Shown here: in pieces, positions 26,849 through 34,603 of the stretch | Numbering within the stretch: the first letter of the stretch is position 1 | Layout: each line of letters starts with the position of its first letter | Assembly: GCF_001905145.1 (NCBI RefSeq) | Contig: NZ_LWLB01000005.1 | Span: 89,916-153,915, forward strand | DNA from: Nocardiopsis sp. TSRI0078 | Lineage (GTDB): Bacteria > Actinomycetota > Actinomycetes > Streptosporangiales > Streptosporangiaceae | Length of the DNA stretch: 64,000 bases | Reading direction: 5' to 3' | The notes under the pieces: generated by a model | What the model was told of the DNA's origin: nothing | Seen by the model: only the letters and a program-made list of their open reading frames with translations | Database searches by the model: none | Made by a program: the position numbers and the translations under genes

Positions 26849-27513
26849 CTAGCTCTCGTCCCGGTCGCCAGCCCAATCTTGCCGTACGAGGGTGCTTCCG
26901 TGCATAGCGTGGATCTCTTGAGGTGCTGGCCCCTGCTGGGCGAGTACATATAGCCGGGCACCGCTCACGTGGTGAGCATCCGCCTCGTTTCCATCGGCAA
27001 CCCCTTTGACTTGCGGCGTTGCTACGACGGTAGGGCACCACCCGCGCCTCTCGCGCGGGCCGCTGCGTTGGGGGTTATATAGGCATTCAAACACGTTGCC
27101 GCCCATCTCAGCAGGCCTGATCTTGAGTGTGTGGCCAATAGACAGGGCCGCCAGAGCAGGTGACGCAGAGCGCTCCCGCACGGTTCCCATGGGGAGTTCA
27201 TGATCTGGTCGAGACAGATCAGCTCGTATACGACATAGGCGCGCCTGGGAAGAGCGATGCGATCCGCTCTCCCCAGGCGATGCATCCAGAGGCCGCTGGC
27301 GGCGCAGCCGACCCCACCACAGGGTCGACACTCTGGTTCCCCAAGCTCCGTCAAGGGCCAACGACAGGCAAGCTCTTCGGGGATCTCTACTAGCTCGTCA
27401 GGAACCAACGCATGGCGTCTGATATCCGCGAACTTGTTGGCAATCCTAACTCGGATTTCCAATGAAAAGCTTCCACGAAAAAGATCAGAACTAATATAAA
27501 CAGAAATTAACAT
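26849..27513 (-). pseudogene. Possible frameshifted gene upstream of the methylase
   Basis: Two overlapping open frames suggest one gene of about 220 codons broken by a frameshift near 27190. The 5' frame starts at ATG 27513 (LISVYISSDLFRGSFSLEIR, then AYVVYELICLDQIMNSPWEP). The 3' frame reads GTVRERSASPALAALSIGHT and SGARLYVLAQQGPAPQEI and stops at 26849, 10 bases from the methylase start. No known family is recognised. The base composition is lower in GC than the neighbours. It may instead be two unrelated noncoding frames; a sequence error at the junction is another possibility. Confidence 0.3.
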
Positions 27514-27702
27514 TCCTGAACACCTCGAAACAGTTCCTAACTGTGGGCGGCAAAAGAAGAATCTGGAAAACGGGGGTTAACATCGCGTCAATCCAGTGCC
27601 AGTCCAGTGCACTGCCATCGAGCCAAATCAAACCCTGCCGTGACCTGCATCACACTTGCGGGAGAGGATGCACACCCATCAAGAATGCGGTAACTTGGTG
27701 AA

Positions 27703-27750
27703 ATCGACCCCCGCTCGTTACGCGGATTAACCACCCGCAGGTGGGTCGAT
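27703..27750. promoter_or_regulatory. Inverted repeat upstream of small membrane gene
   Basis: ATCGACCC (27703-27710) and GGGTCGAT (27743-27750) form a perfect inverted repeat with a 32-base spacer, about 45 bases before the ATG at 27793. The stretch is AT-richer than its surroundings and probably contains the promoter; an operator role is inference. Confidence 0.35.
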
Positions 27751-27792
27751 GACGGTCTCCGTCAAGGGCAATTTTCGAAAGACAGGACACCT

Positions 27793-27984
27793 ATGTTCAG
27801 TTTCTCTTTTCGCGGGCACTCGTTGACCGGGCGCCCCCTCCTCTTCCTCCTCATTCTCGCCTTGGTCTGCGTGCTCACTATTTCCGGGTACGGCCTGCTC
27901 GGCTCGCTGGGACTGGTTGCCGTCGTCGTGATCGTTGCGGCCGACCTGTCGTCCCTCTTGGTGCGGGCCCGGAAGGGCGTCTGA
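27793..27984 (+). CDS. Small two-helix membrane protein
   Basis: The product has 63 residues with an ATG and AGGACA a few bases upstream. It has two predicted transmembrane helices (PLLFLLILALVCVLTISGY and LGSLGLVAVVVIVAADLSSLL) and a basic tail (VRARKGV). No family is recognised. Its stop shares one base with the start of the downstream regulator-like gene (TGATG), so the two are translated together. The promoter region upstream carries the inverted repeat at 27703-27750. Confidence 0.55.
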   Translation: MFSFSFRGHSLTGRPLLFLLILALVCVLTISGYGLLGSLGLVAVVVIVAADLSSLLVRARKGV

Positions 27985-28787
27985 TGCAGCTGTCGGGTTT
28001 CGATGAGGAGCTGGTCCCCCGCAAGATGAAGGAGGGCCTCCTCTACGAGGGGATGCCTACCCGCCACGGGACCTATCTCCGTGTCTGGCGCGACTCGGAG
28101 ACGCACGTCCCCTACGTTCGCCGCACGCTCGATAGCAATCCCCTGTTTGGTGAGCCCGAGTATCAGGCGATGTCCATCCCGGAACGCGCGGTGAAGCCGG
28201 TGATCATCCTGGATGGCGTGCTTATCGAATTGAGGAAGCATAAGCAGAGGTCGATGGCCTCGTTTCAAAACAGCGAAAAGAGTCTTAGGAACCACCGCTC
28301 CTCTTCCCCTTTGGGAGAACTCAAGCCTTCTCCTACGGTGGATCAGCCGAAGGAACGTCTTCGAGAACCTCAGTCCGTGGTTGAGCATGCGGTTCCGGTT
28401 TGGAAGGCTGTCGAAGATTTCGGCGAGTACGACGAGCGTCCCGATCCGCTTCAGGCCTCATCTGTCGAGGAATTCTTGGGGGCGCTGCGTGGGTATCGGA
28501 TCTGGGCAGGTGAACCCTCCTTCCGGAAGATGAGCGACAACTGCGGGCAGAAGGTCGCGTACTCGACGCTCAACACCGCACTCAACTATGGCCGCCTGCC
28601 CAAACTCCACATCGTGGAGGCCTTCATCGAAGGATGCGGCGGCGGCCGAGATGACGTGCGGCTCTGGGCCACGGCCTGGCGCAAACTGCGCAAGCGGGAG
28701 GACGCAATCCCCCGTTCGGAATCCTGGGCGGCGGCGCAGATCTTCGAGTTCACTGATCACGCCAGCCAGGTGCACAACACCGCTTGA
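27984..28787 (+). CDS. Protein with C-terminal helix-turn-helix
   Basis: The product has 267 residues. The N-terminal half is unrecognised (DEELVPRKMKEGLLYEGMPT, then a polar Ser/Pro linker). The C-terminal 100 residues match the actinomycete XRE-like fold: EEFLGALRGYRIWAGEPSFR, VAYSTLNTALNYGRLPKLHI, GGRDDVRLWATAWRKLRKRE. Such domains bind DNA; the N-terminus may carry a sensing or catalytic role. It starts on the last base of the small membrane gene and is followed by a rho-independent terminator (28798-28826). Confidence 0.55.
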   Translation: MQLSGFDEELVPRKMKEGLLYEGMPTRHGTYLRVWRDSETHVPYVRRTLDSNPLFGEPEYQAMSIPERAVKPVIILDGVLIELRKHKQRSMASFQNSEKSLRNHRSSSPLGELKPSPTVDQPKERLREPQSVVEHAVPVWKAVEDFGEYDERPDPLQASSVEEFLGALRGYRIWAGEPSFRKMSDNCGQKVAYSTLNTALNYGRLPKLHIVEAFIEGCGGGRDDVRLWATAWRKLRKREDAIPRSESWAAAQIFEFTDHASQVHNTA

Positions 28788-28797
28788 CCTACCTCAA

Positions 28798-28826
28798 GCC
28801 CGCCCTGGGGCAAATCCAGGGCGGGC
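28798..28826 (+). terminator. Rho-independent terminator-like hairpin
   Basis: GCCCGCCCTGG (28798-28808) and CCAGGGCGGGC (28816-28826) form an 11-base-pair perfect stem with a 7-base loop, 11 bases after the stop at 28787. There is no long T run, as is common in high-GC actinomycetes. Confidence 0.75.
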
Positions 28827-29100
28827 CTCTCGCCTGTCCGATTGGCGAGACGCCCTGTTACACGCCCGGCAAAGCTCGCTTATCGTACATACGCGTTTAA
28901 GCGACTGCCTGCCGTGAGGCCAGATCGAGATGCCAACGAATTTGATCCGTGCCTCGCTGGCCATAGGAAATGCTCGGTGATTGATCGGCTGTTCCGCGAC
29001 GGGGCGACACGGGGTGGTCTCCGGTGGCACGCAGCGGGACACTAACGCCCGGATGAGCCGGAACGAAATCCCACATAACGGGTTATTCCATCCACTCGCA

Positions 29101-29142
29101 CGCGGACTTTTAATCCGTGGGTCCAAGTCCTAATCCCTTGGG
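29101..29142 (+). repeat. Degenerate 3'-half tRNA-Lys-like remnant
   Basis: GCGGACTTTTAATCCGT matches the anticodon arm of an actinomycete tRNA-Lys(UUU), and CCAAG...CTTGG follows as a damaged T-arm-like hairpin. There is no intact 5' half or CCA end. It may be a relic of an attachment site; confidence is low because only the anticodon arm is convincing. Confidence 0.3.
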
Positions 29143-29154
29143 CTGACTCGTGTA

Positions 29155-29212
29155 TGACGGGAGGCGATCCCGGTACACACCAGAGTCTCCATCACACCCG
29201 GCACGAGACAGG
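29155..29212 (+). repeat. Dispersed hairpin repeat, copy A
   Basis: A 58-base element beginning TGACGGGAGGCGATCCCGG and ending near GCACGAGACAGG. The CGGGA and TCCCG arms form a small hairpin. The same element recurs at 33518, 39367, 49118, 53254 and, truncated, at 62531. Confidence 0.7.
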
Positions 29213-29302
29213 TTTCCCGGTCGCTGGTGTGCCGCTCCAGCGGATGCCCGGCCTCAAACCTCTTCGCACTTCATGGGTGCCTCCTAGTCTACGCTCAGGT
29301 TC

Positions 29303-29893
29303 GTGGACACACTCACTACTCTGGTCATCCCCTTGTCCGCTGTGGCTGTCGCCGCGGTGACCACCGTCGCCGCTGTGGCCGCCGCGTGTTCCGCCCGGCG
29401 CTCGGCCCGCAGCGCCGCCGCCATGGCCGCCAACGATGCCGCCCGGCGCCATGAGGACCTGGCCCCGCGGATCGAGCTACGGGCGCGGCAGCTGCACGGG
29501 GACCGCGCTGAGCTGCTCCTGACCCTGATCGGCCCCGACACCCTGGGAGGTGTGGACACCCTCCGGGTCCGTGTGGACGATGAGCACGACCAACCACGCA
29601 CACCGGTCACCGTCGGCTCCTACACGCAGGAGGAGTTGGACGCGCAGATCTGGGGGCCCTACCGGCTCACCCCGACTGGGCCCGGCGACGACCGTCGCAC
29701 CCTTACTCTGACCGATGTGGGCATTGGTGCCAGGCGGCCCCTGGCCCTGGAACGCACCACCGCCCCGCCCTGGTCCGACCCCGAATGGTGGCGGCACACC
29801 TACGATGGCGCACCCGTGTTCGTCACCCTCACCTGCCACCGCGACGGACACGAACCCTGGTCGCTTCCCCGCCGCCGGGTCGACGTCGTCTGA
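29303..29893 (+). CDS. Membrane-anchored hypothetical protein
   Basis: A GTG start gives 196 residues. The first 30 residues form one hydrophobic helix (TTLVIPLSAVAVAAVTTVAA), followed by a polar region (ARRSARSAAAMAANDAARRH). The rest looks like an immunoglobulin-like or beta-rich domain (APRIELRARQLHGDRAELLL, WWRHTYDGAPVFVTLTCHRD). The layout is similar to the unrelated-looking proteins at 36516 and 37609 in this window, each a helix plus a small beta domain. No family is recognised. Confidence 0.5.
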   Translation: MDTLTTLVIPLSAVAVAAVTTVAAVAAACSARRSARSAAAMAANDAARRHEDLAPRIELRARQLHGDRAELLLTLIGPDTLGGVDTLRVRVDDEHDQPRTPVTVGSYTQEELDAQIWGPYRLTPTGPGDDRRTLTLTDVGIGARRPLALERTTAPPWSDPEWWRHTYDGAPVFVTLTCHRDGHEPWSLPRRRVDVV

Positions 29894-30250
29894 GCATCGC
29901 GGGACGTGAGGATCCCGGTGTGTGCCCCGAAAAGGCAGGCGCATGGTGTCAGGGTGAGCGGTGGCGCGCATCCACTGGCCCGGCCCTTGGCCTGTCGGCA
30001 CCGCGGCCGGGCACAGCCGAAGTCGTAGCCGGTCGTGGTGCCGCAGCGGCGTCCCGGGCACTCACCGCCGAGTAGCGACGAAGGATCCCAGGAGTCGTAG
30101 GCAGCCCTGAGGCCGGTGCCCTGCCCGAGTCGGCGCCGAGCTTGCGGTCAAGGGCTGCGGGACGCACGGTGCACGATGCCGGGCATCCGTGCGGTGCCAC
30201 CTCGCGATGATGGCCCCGCACGGAAGCCCGGAGGCGTCCGTGCCCAGTGA
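29894..30250. other. Intergenic region without a gene
   Basis: About 357 bases. Short frames here have no recognisable motif or ribosome site. I see nothing else in it. Confidence 0.4.
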
Positions 30251-30442
30251 TCAATCCAGGATCTGGTGAAGCCCCACCAGGGCCGTCACTCCCACCCCCA
30301 GGGCGATGTAGGGGGCGGCCCCCAGCAGCAGCGCAGCGCCGACGAATCCGCCAGAGCCGATCAGGATGATGGCCCAGCGGTGCGGGAGCCGCGCAGGCTC
30401 GGAGGTGGTGGCAGGCGCGTCCTTCGCGGTCTTCTTGAACAT
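30251..30442 (-). CDS. Small two-helix membrane protein
   Basis: The product has 63 residues from an ATG preceded by a strong GAGGAGG site. A basic N-terminus (MFKKTAKDAPA) is followed by two hydrophobic helices (WAIILIGSGGFVGAALLLGA and PYIALGVGVTALVGLHQIL). It is divergent from the winged-helix gene at 30643, and the 200-base gap between them contains the inverted repeat at 30572-30637. The function is unknown. Confidence 0.55.
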   Translation of the reverse strand: MFKKTAKDAPATTSEPARLPHRWAIILIGSGGFVGAALLLGAAPYIALGVGVTALVGLHQILD

Positions 30443-30571
30443 ATTCCCTCCTCAGGGATCCCCCCGGGGAGCCGGACCGGCTTTCCCAGGGATGCAGGGT
30501 GAGCGACATTTTTCGCCCGACTGGTTCCCATGATCCCGCACCCGTGGTAGCCTCCGCCGAGGAATGGATGA

Positions 30572-30637
30572 CGTTTCAATCCACCTTAGAGGTTGGGAAC
30601 AGTAACGATGAAACACACTCCTAAGAGGATTGAAACG
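30572..30637. promoter_or_regulatory. Inverted repeat overlapping the ribosome site of the winged-helix gene
   Basis: CGTTTCAATCC (30572-30582) pairs with GGATTGAAACG (30627-30637). Inside them CCTTAGAGG and CTCCTAAGAGG are also related. The element ends 5 bases before the ATG at 30643, so binding there would block translation or transcription. I infer an autoregulatory operator or replication iteron. Confidence 0.45.
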
Positions 30638-30642
30638 ACACT

Positions 30643-31770
30643 ATGAACTACTCATCCAAAGGGCTTTCTGAGCCGACGCAGCAGCAGGAGGCCTGGCAGA
30701 CTCGGAAACGTCGGCTGGACGAGGTGATCCGCAAGAAACGCCACACGAGCGCAGCCGATGCCCTGACCGACTTGTGGTCGACCAAGTCCTCAGGCCGGCC
30801 CGACTCCATCAAGGTCCGTCCACAGTTCGTGTGCAGCTGGCGTCCGAGCAAGGACGAGGACTTGGTGTCTCCTCTGCTGCCCGGCCTCATCCGCTCACGC
30901 GGCATCGCTCTGCGCTTCTATCTGCTCGCGCTGTTCGCCGCCCAGTCGCTGCCCGCTACCGGCAGGCCTGACCGGCCGGACTTGCCTTTCACCCAAGGCG
31001 GGGACGCAACCGGCCCCGGATGGGTCGACCTGATCGCCCTGGACGTGGCCTACCACCGGGGTACCGGCACCTATGAGCCCCCTACGCGCATCGAACGCGA
31101 CTTCATCACGGCGTACAAACGCCAGATCACCAAGGCGTTGAGCTCCCTGCGTGAGCGCGGCCTGATCGAGATCCCCACACGCCCGGGAGGTCGCTACGAC
31201 TACCTGGGCTTCACGCTCATGAGCGAGTTGGGGAGCGGCCCCTACCAGTCGGCCCGCCGGTACACCGTGCCCTCGCGCGGCATCGGCATCCCCCGGGAAT
31301 TCTTCACCTCGGGGTGGATTAACGCCCTGACCCCGTCGGAGATCGCCACCTGGTTGGCGCTGCGCTTCCTCAAATGGTGGATGCCCACCAGCCACGATCA
31401 GCGGGGCGTCTTCCTCTACGGCCAAACCCGAGAGACGTACTTCGGCTTGAAAAAGGACGCCTATCAGGACTCCTGCCGAGTGCTGGTGCGCTTGGGGCTG
31501 CTGGAGGACGTCACCGACGCTCCCGCACTCGGGGAGGAGTCCGCCGACCCCACGCCGTTCGACCAGGCGCCGACGCTGAGCCTGGCTTTCGCCGACCTGG
31601 CTGGGAAGGCCACCCGTGAGGGCCCCTATAAGCCCAAACGGTTCAAGTTCACCGACGACCGCCTGGCCGACGACGGCGTCACCGTGGTGCGCGACACCCT
31701 CCCCAAACTCGTCGAGGACGCTCAGCAGGAGCGCCAGATCACCGCGCATCAACGGCGACAGCGTCAATAA
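30643..31770 (+). CDS. Tandem winged-helix protein, possible replication initiator
   Basis: The product has 375 residues. An N-terminal basic region (RKRRLDEVIRKKRHTSAADA) precedes one winged-helix unit (YKRQITKALSSLRERGLIEI, about residues 160-190). A second unit lies near residues 225-285 (LTPSEIATWLALRFLKWWMP, then LKKDAYQDSCRVLVRLGLLE). Duplicated winged helices are typical of plasmid Rep initiators, but I cannot place it in a Rep family. It has its own operator-like inverted repeat upstream, which supports an initiator or autoregulated DNA-binding role. A transcription regulator is the alternative. Confidence 0.5.
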   Translation: MNYSSKGLSEPTQQQEAWQTRKRRLDEVIRKKRHTSAADALTDLWSTKSSGRPDSIKVRPQFVCSWRPSKDEDLVSPLLPGLIRSRGIALRFYLLALFAAQSLPATGRPDRPDLPFTQGGDATGPGWVDLIALDVAYHRGTGTYEPPTRIERDFITAYKRQITKALSSLRERGLIEIPTRPGGRYDYLGFTLMSELGSGPYQSARRYTVPSRGIGIPREFFTSGWINALTPSEIATWLALRFLKWWMPTSHDQRGVFLYGQTRETYFGLKKDAYQDSCRVLVRLGLLEDVTDAPALGEESADPTPFDQAPTLSLAFADLAGKATREGPYKPKRFKFTDDRLADDGVTVVRDTLPKLVEDAQQERQITAHQRRQRQ

Positions 31771-32475
31771 CCCACCCCGCGCACGTGAGTGTGTCGCCTG
31801 ACTGAGCAGGACCGAGCCCCCACCCAAACCGCAGTCCGGCAACTCAATCCCCGACAGCGGCCGAGGCCGCGGCCCGCACGATGCCCGCAGGGCTCACCGG
31901 CACCGCCTGGCCGGACTCCACGGCCCTAGACTGGACCAATGCGCTGCCGCGCGCACCGTCAGCTGGTCCGGACCGCGGTGCAGGTTCAGGCCGGCTGACG
32001 CCCCGGAACAGGCGCCACCCCCTCAGAAGGCGGCGGCCAATCGCGATTCCACCCGCGTCGCGGGTATCGAGCAGCTTGCCCTGCTCACGGCGCCGGGGGT
32101 GCAGACTCGGCGGGTGCGCCGTCCCGTGCCGGAGCGTGGTCGCCCAGGTCCTCAACCCCGGCCACTGGGAAGTCGTGGAGGGGCACCGGCCCCCACAGGA
32201 GCCGGAAGAAGACAAGGACGCCCGTAGGTAGCGCGCTGGACCAAAACGTCAACCTGGTCGAAGCGGACAGGCCTCAGGCCCCACCCGGCTGACCAACTCA
32301 CGTGCGACGGCCCGGAACCCGCCAGGGGTTCCGGGCCGTACCACGTTCCCTTGTTGCGTGCCGGGTGTGATGGAGGCTCTGGTGTGGGCCGGAACCATTC
32401 CCCGCCCCTCCCCAACGCTCTACCTTGATCTCACCCTCCTAGTTCGACGAAGCTCTCGACACGAAAGCTCCCCCG
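31771..32475. other. Intergenic region with a hairpin and a divergent repeat copy
   Basis: About 705 bases without a supported gene. It contains a strong hairpin at 32309-32337, and a diverged reverse-oriented copy of the dispersed repeat at about 32354-32400. Frames on both strands near 31850-32230 are Pro/Arg/Ser-rich and do not look like proteins. Confidence 0.45.
32309..32337. terminator. Terminator-like hairpin
   Basis: GGCCCGGAACCC (32309-32320) and GGGTTCCGGGCC (32326-32337) form a 12-base-pair stem with a 5-base loop. There is no T run and no adjacent gene end, so its partner transcript is unclear. Confidence 0.45.
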
Positions 32476-32655
32476 ATGAGCCGTTCCCCCGAAGAGCCCT
32501 GGACCATCAACGACCTTCGATCCGCCTACGAACGCTATGCCGAGATCGTCAACACCAGCGACCTGGCCCCGTCGACGAAAACCACCTACCTCGTCCACGC
32601 CGACCGATTCGTACGCTGGATGGCCGGCGAGATCAGCATCCGAGGCGAGCAGTGA
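32476..32655 (+). CDS. Small SAM-like (integrase N-terminal-type) protein
   Basis: The product has 59 residues from an ATG at 32476. Residues about 10-50 (WTINDLRSAYERYAEIVNTS, APSTKTTYLVHADRFVRWMA) look like the N-terminal SAM-like DNA-binding domain of tyrosine integrases, but no catalytic domain follows. The stop overlaps the HNH gene start as GTGA. It is probably a small DNA-binding partner of the nuclease or a truncated integrase. The codon use is normal for the region. Confidence 0.55.
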   Translation: MSRSPEEPWTINDLRSAYERYAEIVNTSDLAPSTKTTYLVHADRFVRWMAGEISIRGEQ

Positions 32656-33422
32656 CCTTCGAGCACTCCGACCGCTCCATTCCCTCGGGGAGAACGTCCG
32701 TGACCCACATCGTCATCACCACCGACACCGATGACTGCTACCACACCAGTGAGGAGTGCGCGGCGTTCCGCGCAAGCCACGCCACCAACGAGGCACAAGC
32801 AAAAGGTCGACGCCGCATCGTGCGGATCACCGTGGCCGACGCGGAAGGGTTCGGCCGACGGCCGTGCACCGTGTGCGGCGCGCAGGAGCGCGCGAACGCC
32901 GAACAGCCGAAGTTCCTACGCGAGCTCCTTGCCGACCTCAGCCCAGCCGAGAAGCGAAGGCGGCAGGCCTGGATCCGGCGTGAGCGTACACGTGCCAACG
33001 GGCCCGTCGAGAGGTTCACCACCCGGGAGATCGGTGACCGGGACGGGTGGGTCTGCGGGCTCTGCCACGACCCTGTCGATCCGTCCTACAAGGTTCGTGA
33101 CCCGCGTTCCCCGAGCGTCGACCACATCCGAGCCGTCTCCCTCGGAGGAACCCAGACCCGCGACAACGTCCGGATCACCCACCTGGGATGCAATCACGAA
33201 CGCAACAACAGCACCGAGTTACTCAACCTGGAAGACGCCCGAAGAGTACAGGAGATCATCGACCAGGTCCTCGGTGTGAAACGACAGGCCACCACCGCGG
33301 AACTGGAAGCAGCGCTCGAACACTCTCGGGAACAACACCATCCGGATCAGTACCGGCAGAGCCTCCGGCGAGCGGTCCAGAAGTACGAACGCGGCGGCCG
33401 GGACTCCTCACAGCCGACGTGA
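32652..33422 (+). CDS. HNH endonuclease family protein
   Basis: A GTG start at 32652 overlaps the preceding gene and gives 256 residues. The HNH core lies near residues 125-180: WVCGLCHDPVDPSYKV (zinc Cys pair), SVDHIRAVSLGGTQTRDN (HNH beta-beta-alpha) and ITHLGCNHERN (last Cys and His). The N-terminus has its own Cys/His pattern (DDCYHTSEECAAFRASH and RPCTVCGAQERAN) that may form a second zinc site. Such HNH proteins occur in mobile elements and defence loci. A hairpin at 33423-33438 could terminate it. Confidence 0.78.
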   Translation: MTFEHSDRSIPSGRTSVTHIVITTDTDDCYHTSEECAAFRASHATNEAQAKGRRRIVRITVADAEGFGRRPCTVCGAQERANAEQPKFLRELLADLSPAEKRRRQAWIRRERTRANGPVERFTTREIGDRDGWVCGLCHDPVDPSYKVRDPRSPSVDHIRAVSLGGTQTRDNVRITHLGCNHERNNSTELLNLEDARRVQEIIDQVLGVKRQATTAELEAALEHSREQHHPDQYRQSLRRAVQKYERGGRDSSQPT

Positions 33423-33438
33423 GTCCGGCGAGCCGGAC
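33423..33438 (+). terminator. Possible terminator after the HNH gene
   Basis: GTCCGG (33423-33428) and CCGGAC (33433-33438) flank a 4-base loop directly after the HNH stop codon. The stem is short and lacks a T run. Confidence 0.35.
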
Positions 33439-33517
33439 CTCGCCCGCTGGCCGACCTCACGAGTCACCACCGCAGTGCGGTGCAGAAGCATCAAGCGAAA
33501 ACAACCTCCCCAGAGAG

Positions 33518-33574
33518 TGACGGGAGGCAATCCCGGCACACACAAGACCCTCCATCCTCCCGACACGAGACAGG
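33518..33574 (+). repeat. Dispersed hairpin repeat, copy B
   Basis: It begins TGACGGGAGGCAATCCCGG and ends near GACACGAGACAGG. The hairpin arms are intact, and the loop differs by one base from copy A. It ends one base before the stop of the minus-strand gene at 33575. Confidence 0.65.
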
Positions 33575-34546
33575 TCAGGTACGCGCGATCACTACGCCAG
33601 CAACCGACTGTCTGACCCATGAGGGCAATGATCCGCTAACAAGCGCATCCATGACGTACGCAGGGGGAGCGGCGCGCAGACCTCTCAGAATGTGTTGGAA
33701 GTAGGGCTCGCGGAAGTGTCCGCGGTCCAGCGGGAGGGTATCGAAGAGTGGCTCACTACCCACGTCCACGGTGTCCGAGGACACCCCTGAGAACTGCAAC
33801 TGTCGTTCGAACGCCACCCGGTCTAGCAGCACTCGCGCGGCAGCACGAGCCCCGCGCTGCGGTTGCTGGAGAAATTGCTTTAAGGCCGGTGAGAGGCTGC
33901 CGTCTGCGAGAAGGTATCCGTACAGAGCCCGGGATCTGTTGTCGTGGAACGGTAGTTGTTCTAACGGAGTGCATTGAACGAACGCCTGGGCCGCCGCGTG
34001 CCTAGGTTGAAGAGCGATCTCATCAGCTTCCAGCGCAGTGAGCACGGATACGCTGGCCTGTCGGCAACGTTCACAGGCCAGCGAGTGCTCCCGGCATCTC
34101 AGGTCGGCGCGCTGGTCAGGCAGACCGTAGTAGAGCGTGTAAACGGCAGGGACCCCAAAGTCCCTTGCGGTGTGCATAAGTAGGTCGATCTGCCTACCGT
34201 TCTTATTCCTGTACAGGAAGTCGATCTCTCGAGCCCCCGGGGTGCCGTGAAGCCGCTTGGCCTGTGACAGCATCCCGAAGCACACGCCATCCGGGTCCAG
34301 CCACCACCACAACCAGTCAGCACCCATGAAACCCTCCTGGCGACGGGAGGGCTTGACTGTCAGCACCCGGGGCGCGGCGCCGTTACAGAGCATCTCCGTG
34401 GCTGTCTCTTCGGACCAGTCCTGGAAAGCAGCGAGGGACTCGTCAACGTAGGTGTCAACTTTGAGTCGCCCCTGGCGCAGCGATGCAGTCAGGCTAATGT
34501 CCCCTACGTCACGGCCAGCATCAATTGGATCGCTCAATTGCAGCAC
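33575..34546 (-). CDS. Possible PD-(D/E)xK-like protein (DUF6615-like)
   Basis: The product has 323 residues with a GTG start (AGGAA close upstream). The striking segment is RRQEGFMGADWLWWWLDPDG, then CFGMLSQAKRLHG near residues 65-100: Asp in GADW and a Q-A-K core resemble a restriction-endonuclease fold and the family I recall as DUF6615, which often sits in defence regions. A Cys cluster follows (LRCREHSLACERCRQ). The IS-disrupted membrane gene upstream ended just before it, so they were probably one operon. The nuclease assignment is inference. Confidence 0.5.
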   Translation of the reverse strand: MLQLSDPIDAGRDVGDISLTASLRQGRLKVDTYVDESLAAFQDWSEETATEMLCNGAAPRVLTVKPSRRQEGFMGADWLWWWLDPDGVCFGMLSQAKRLHGTPGAREIDFLYRNKNGRQIDLLMHTARDFGVPAVYTLYYGLPDQRADLRCREHSLACERCRQASVSVLTALEADEIALQPRHAAAQAFVQCTPLEQLPFHDNRSRALYGYLLADGSLSPALKQFLQQPQRGARAAARVLLDRVAFERQLQFSGVSSDTVDVGSEPLFDTLPLDRGHFREPYFQHILRGLRAAPPAYVMDALVSGSLPSWVRQSVAGVVIART

Positions 34547-34603
34547 TTCCTATACGAAGTCAGTCCATGTGAGTGGCCCAGAACACCCCTGGCCCTGCTC
34601 TAG

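Larger units (their letters stand above)
28827..29302. other. Intergenic region with tRNA-Lys-like remnant and dispersed repeat
   Basis: No gene is supported. The region holds a degraded 3'-half tRNA-Lys-like piece (about 29101-29142, GCGGACTTTTAATCCGT) and copy A of the dispersed repeat (29155-29212). The promoter for the gene at 29303 should lie near its end. Confidence 0.5.

Noticed and set aside
30572..30637. GTTTCAATCC/GGATTGAAAC resembling a CRISPR repeat
   Set aside because: Only two half-sites in opposite orientation, no repeated array or spacers, and no cas genes; an operator-like inverted repeat fits better.
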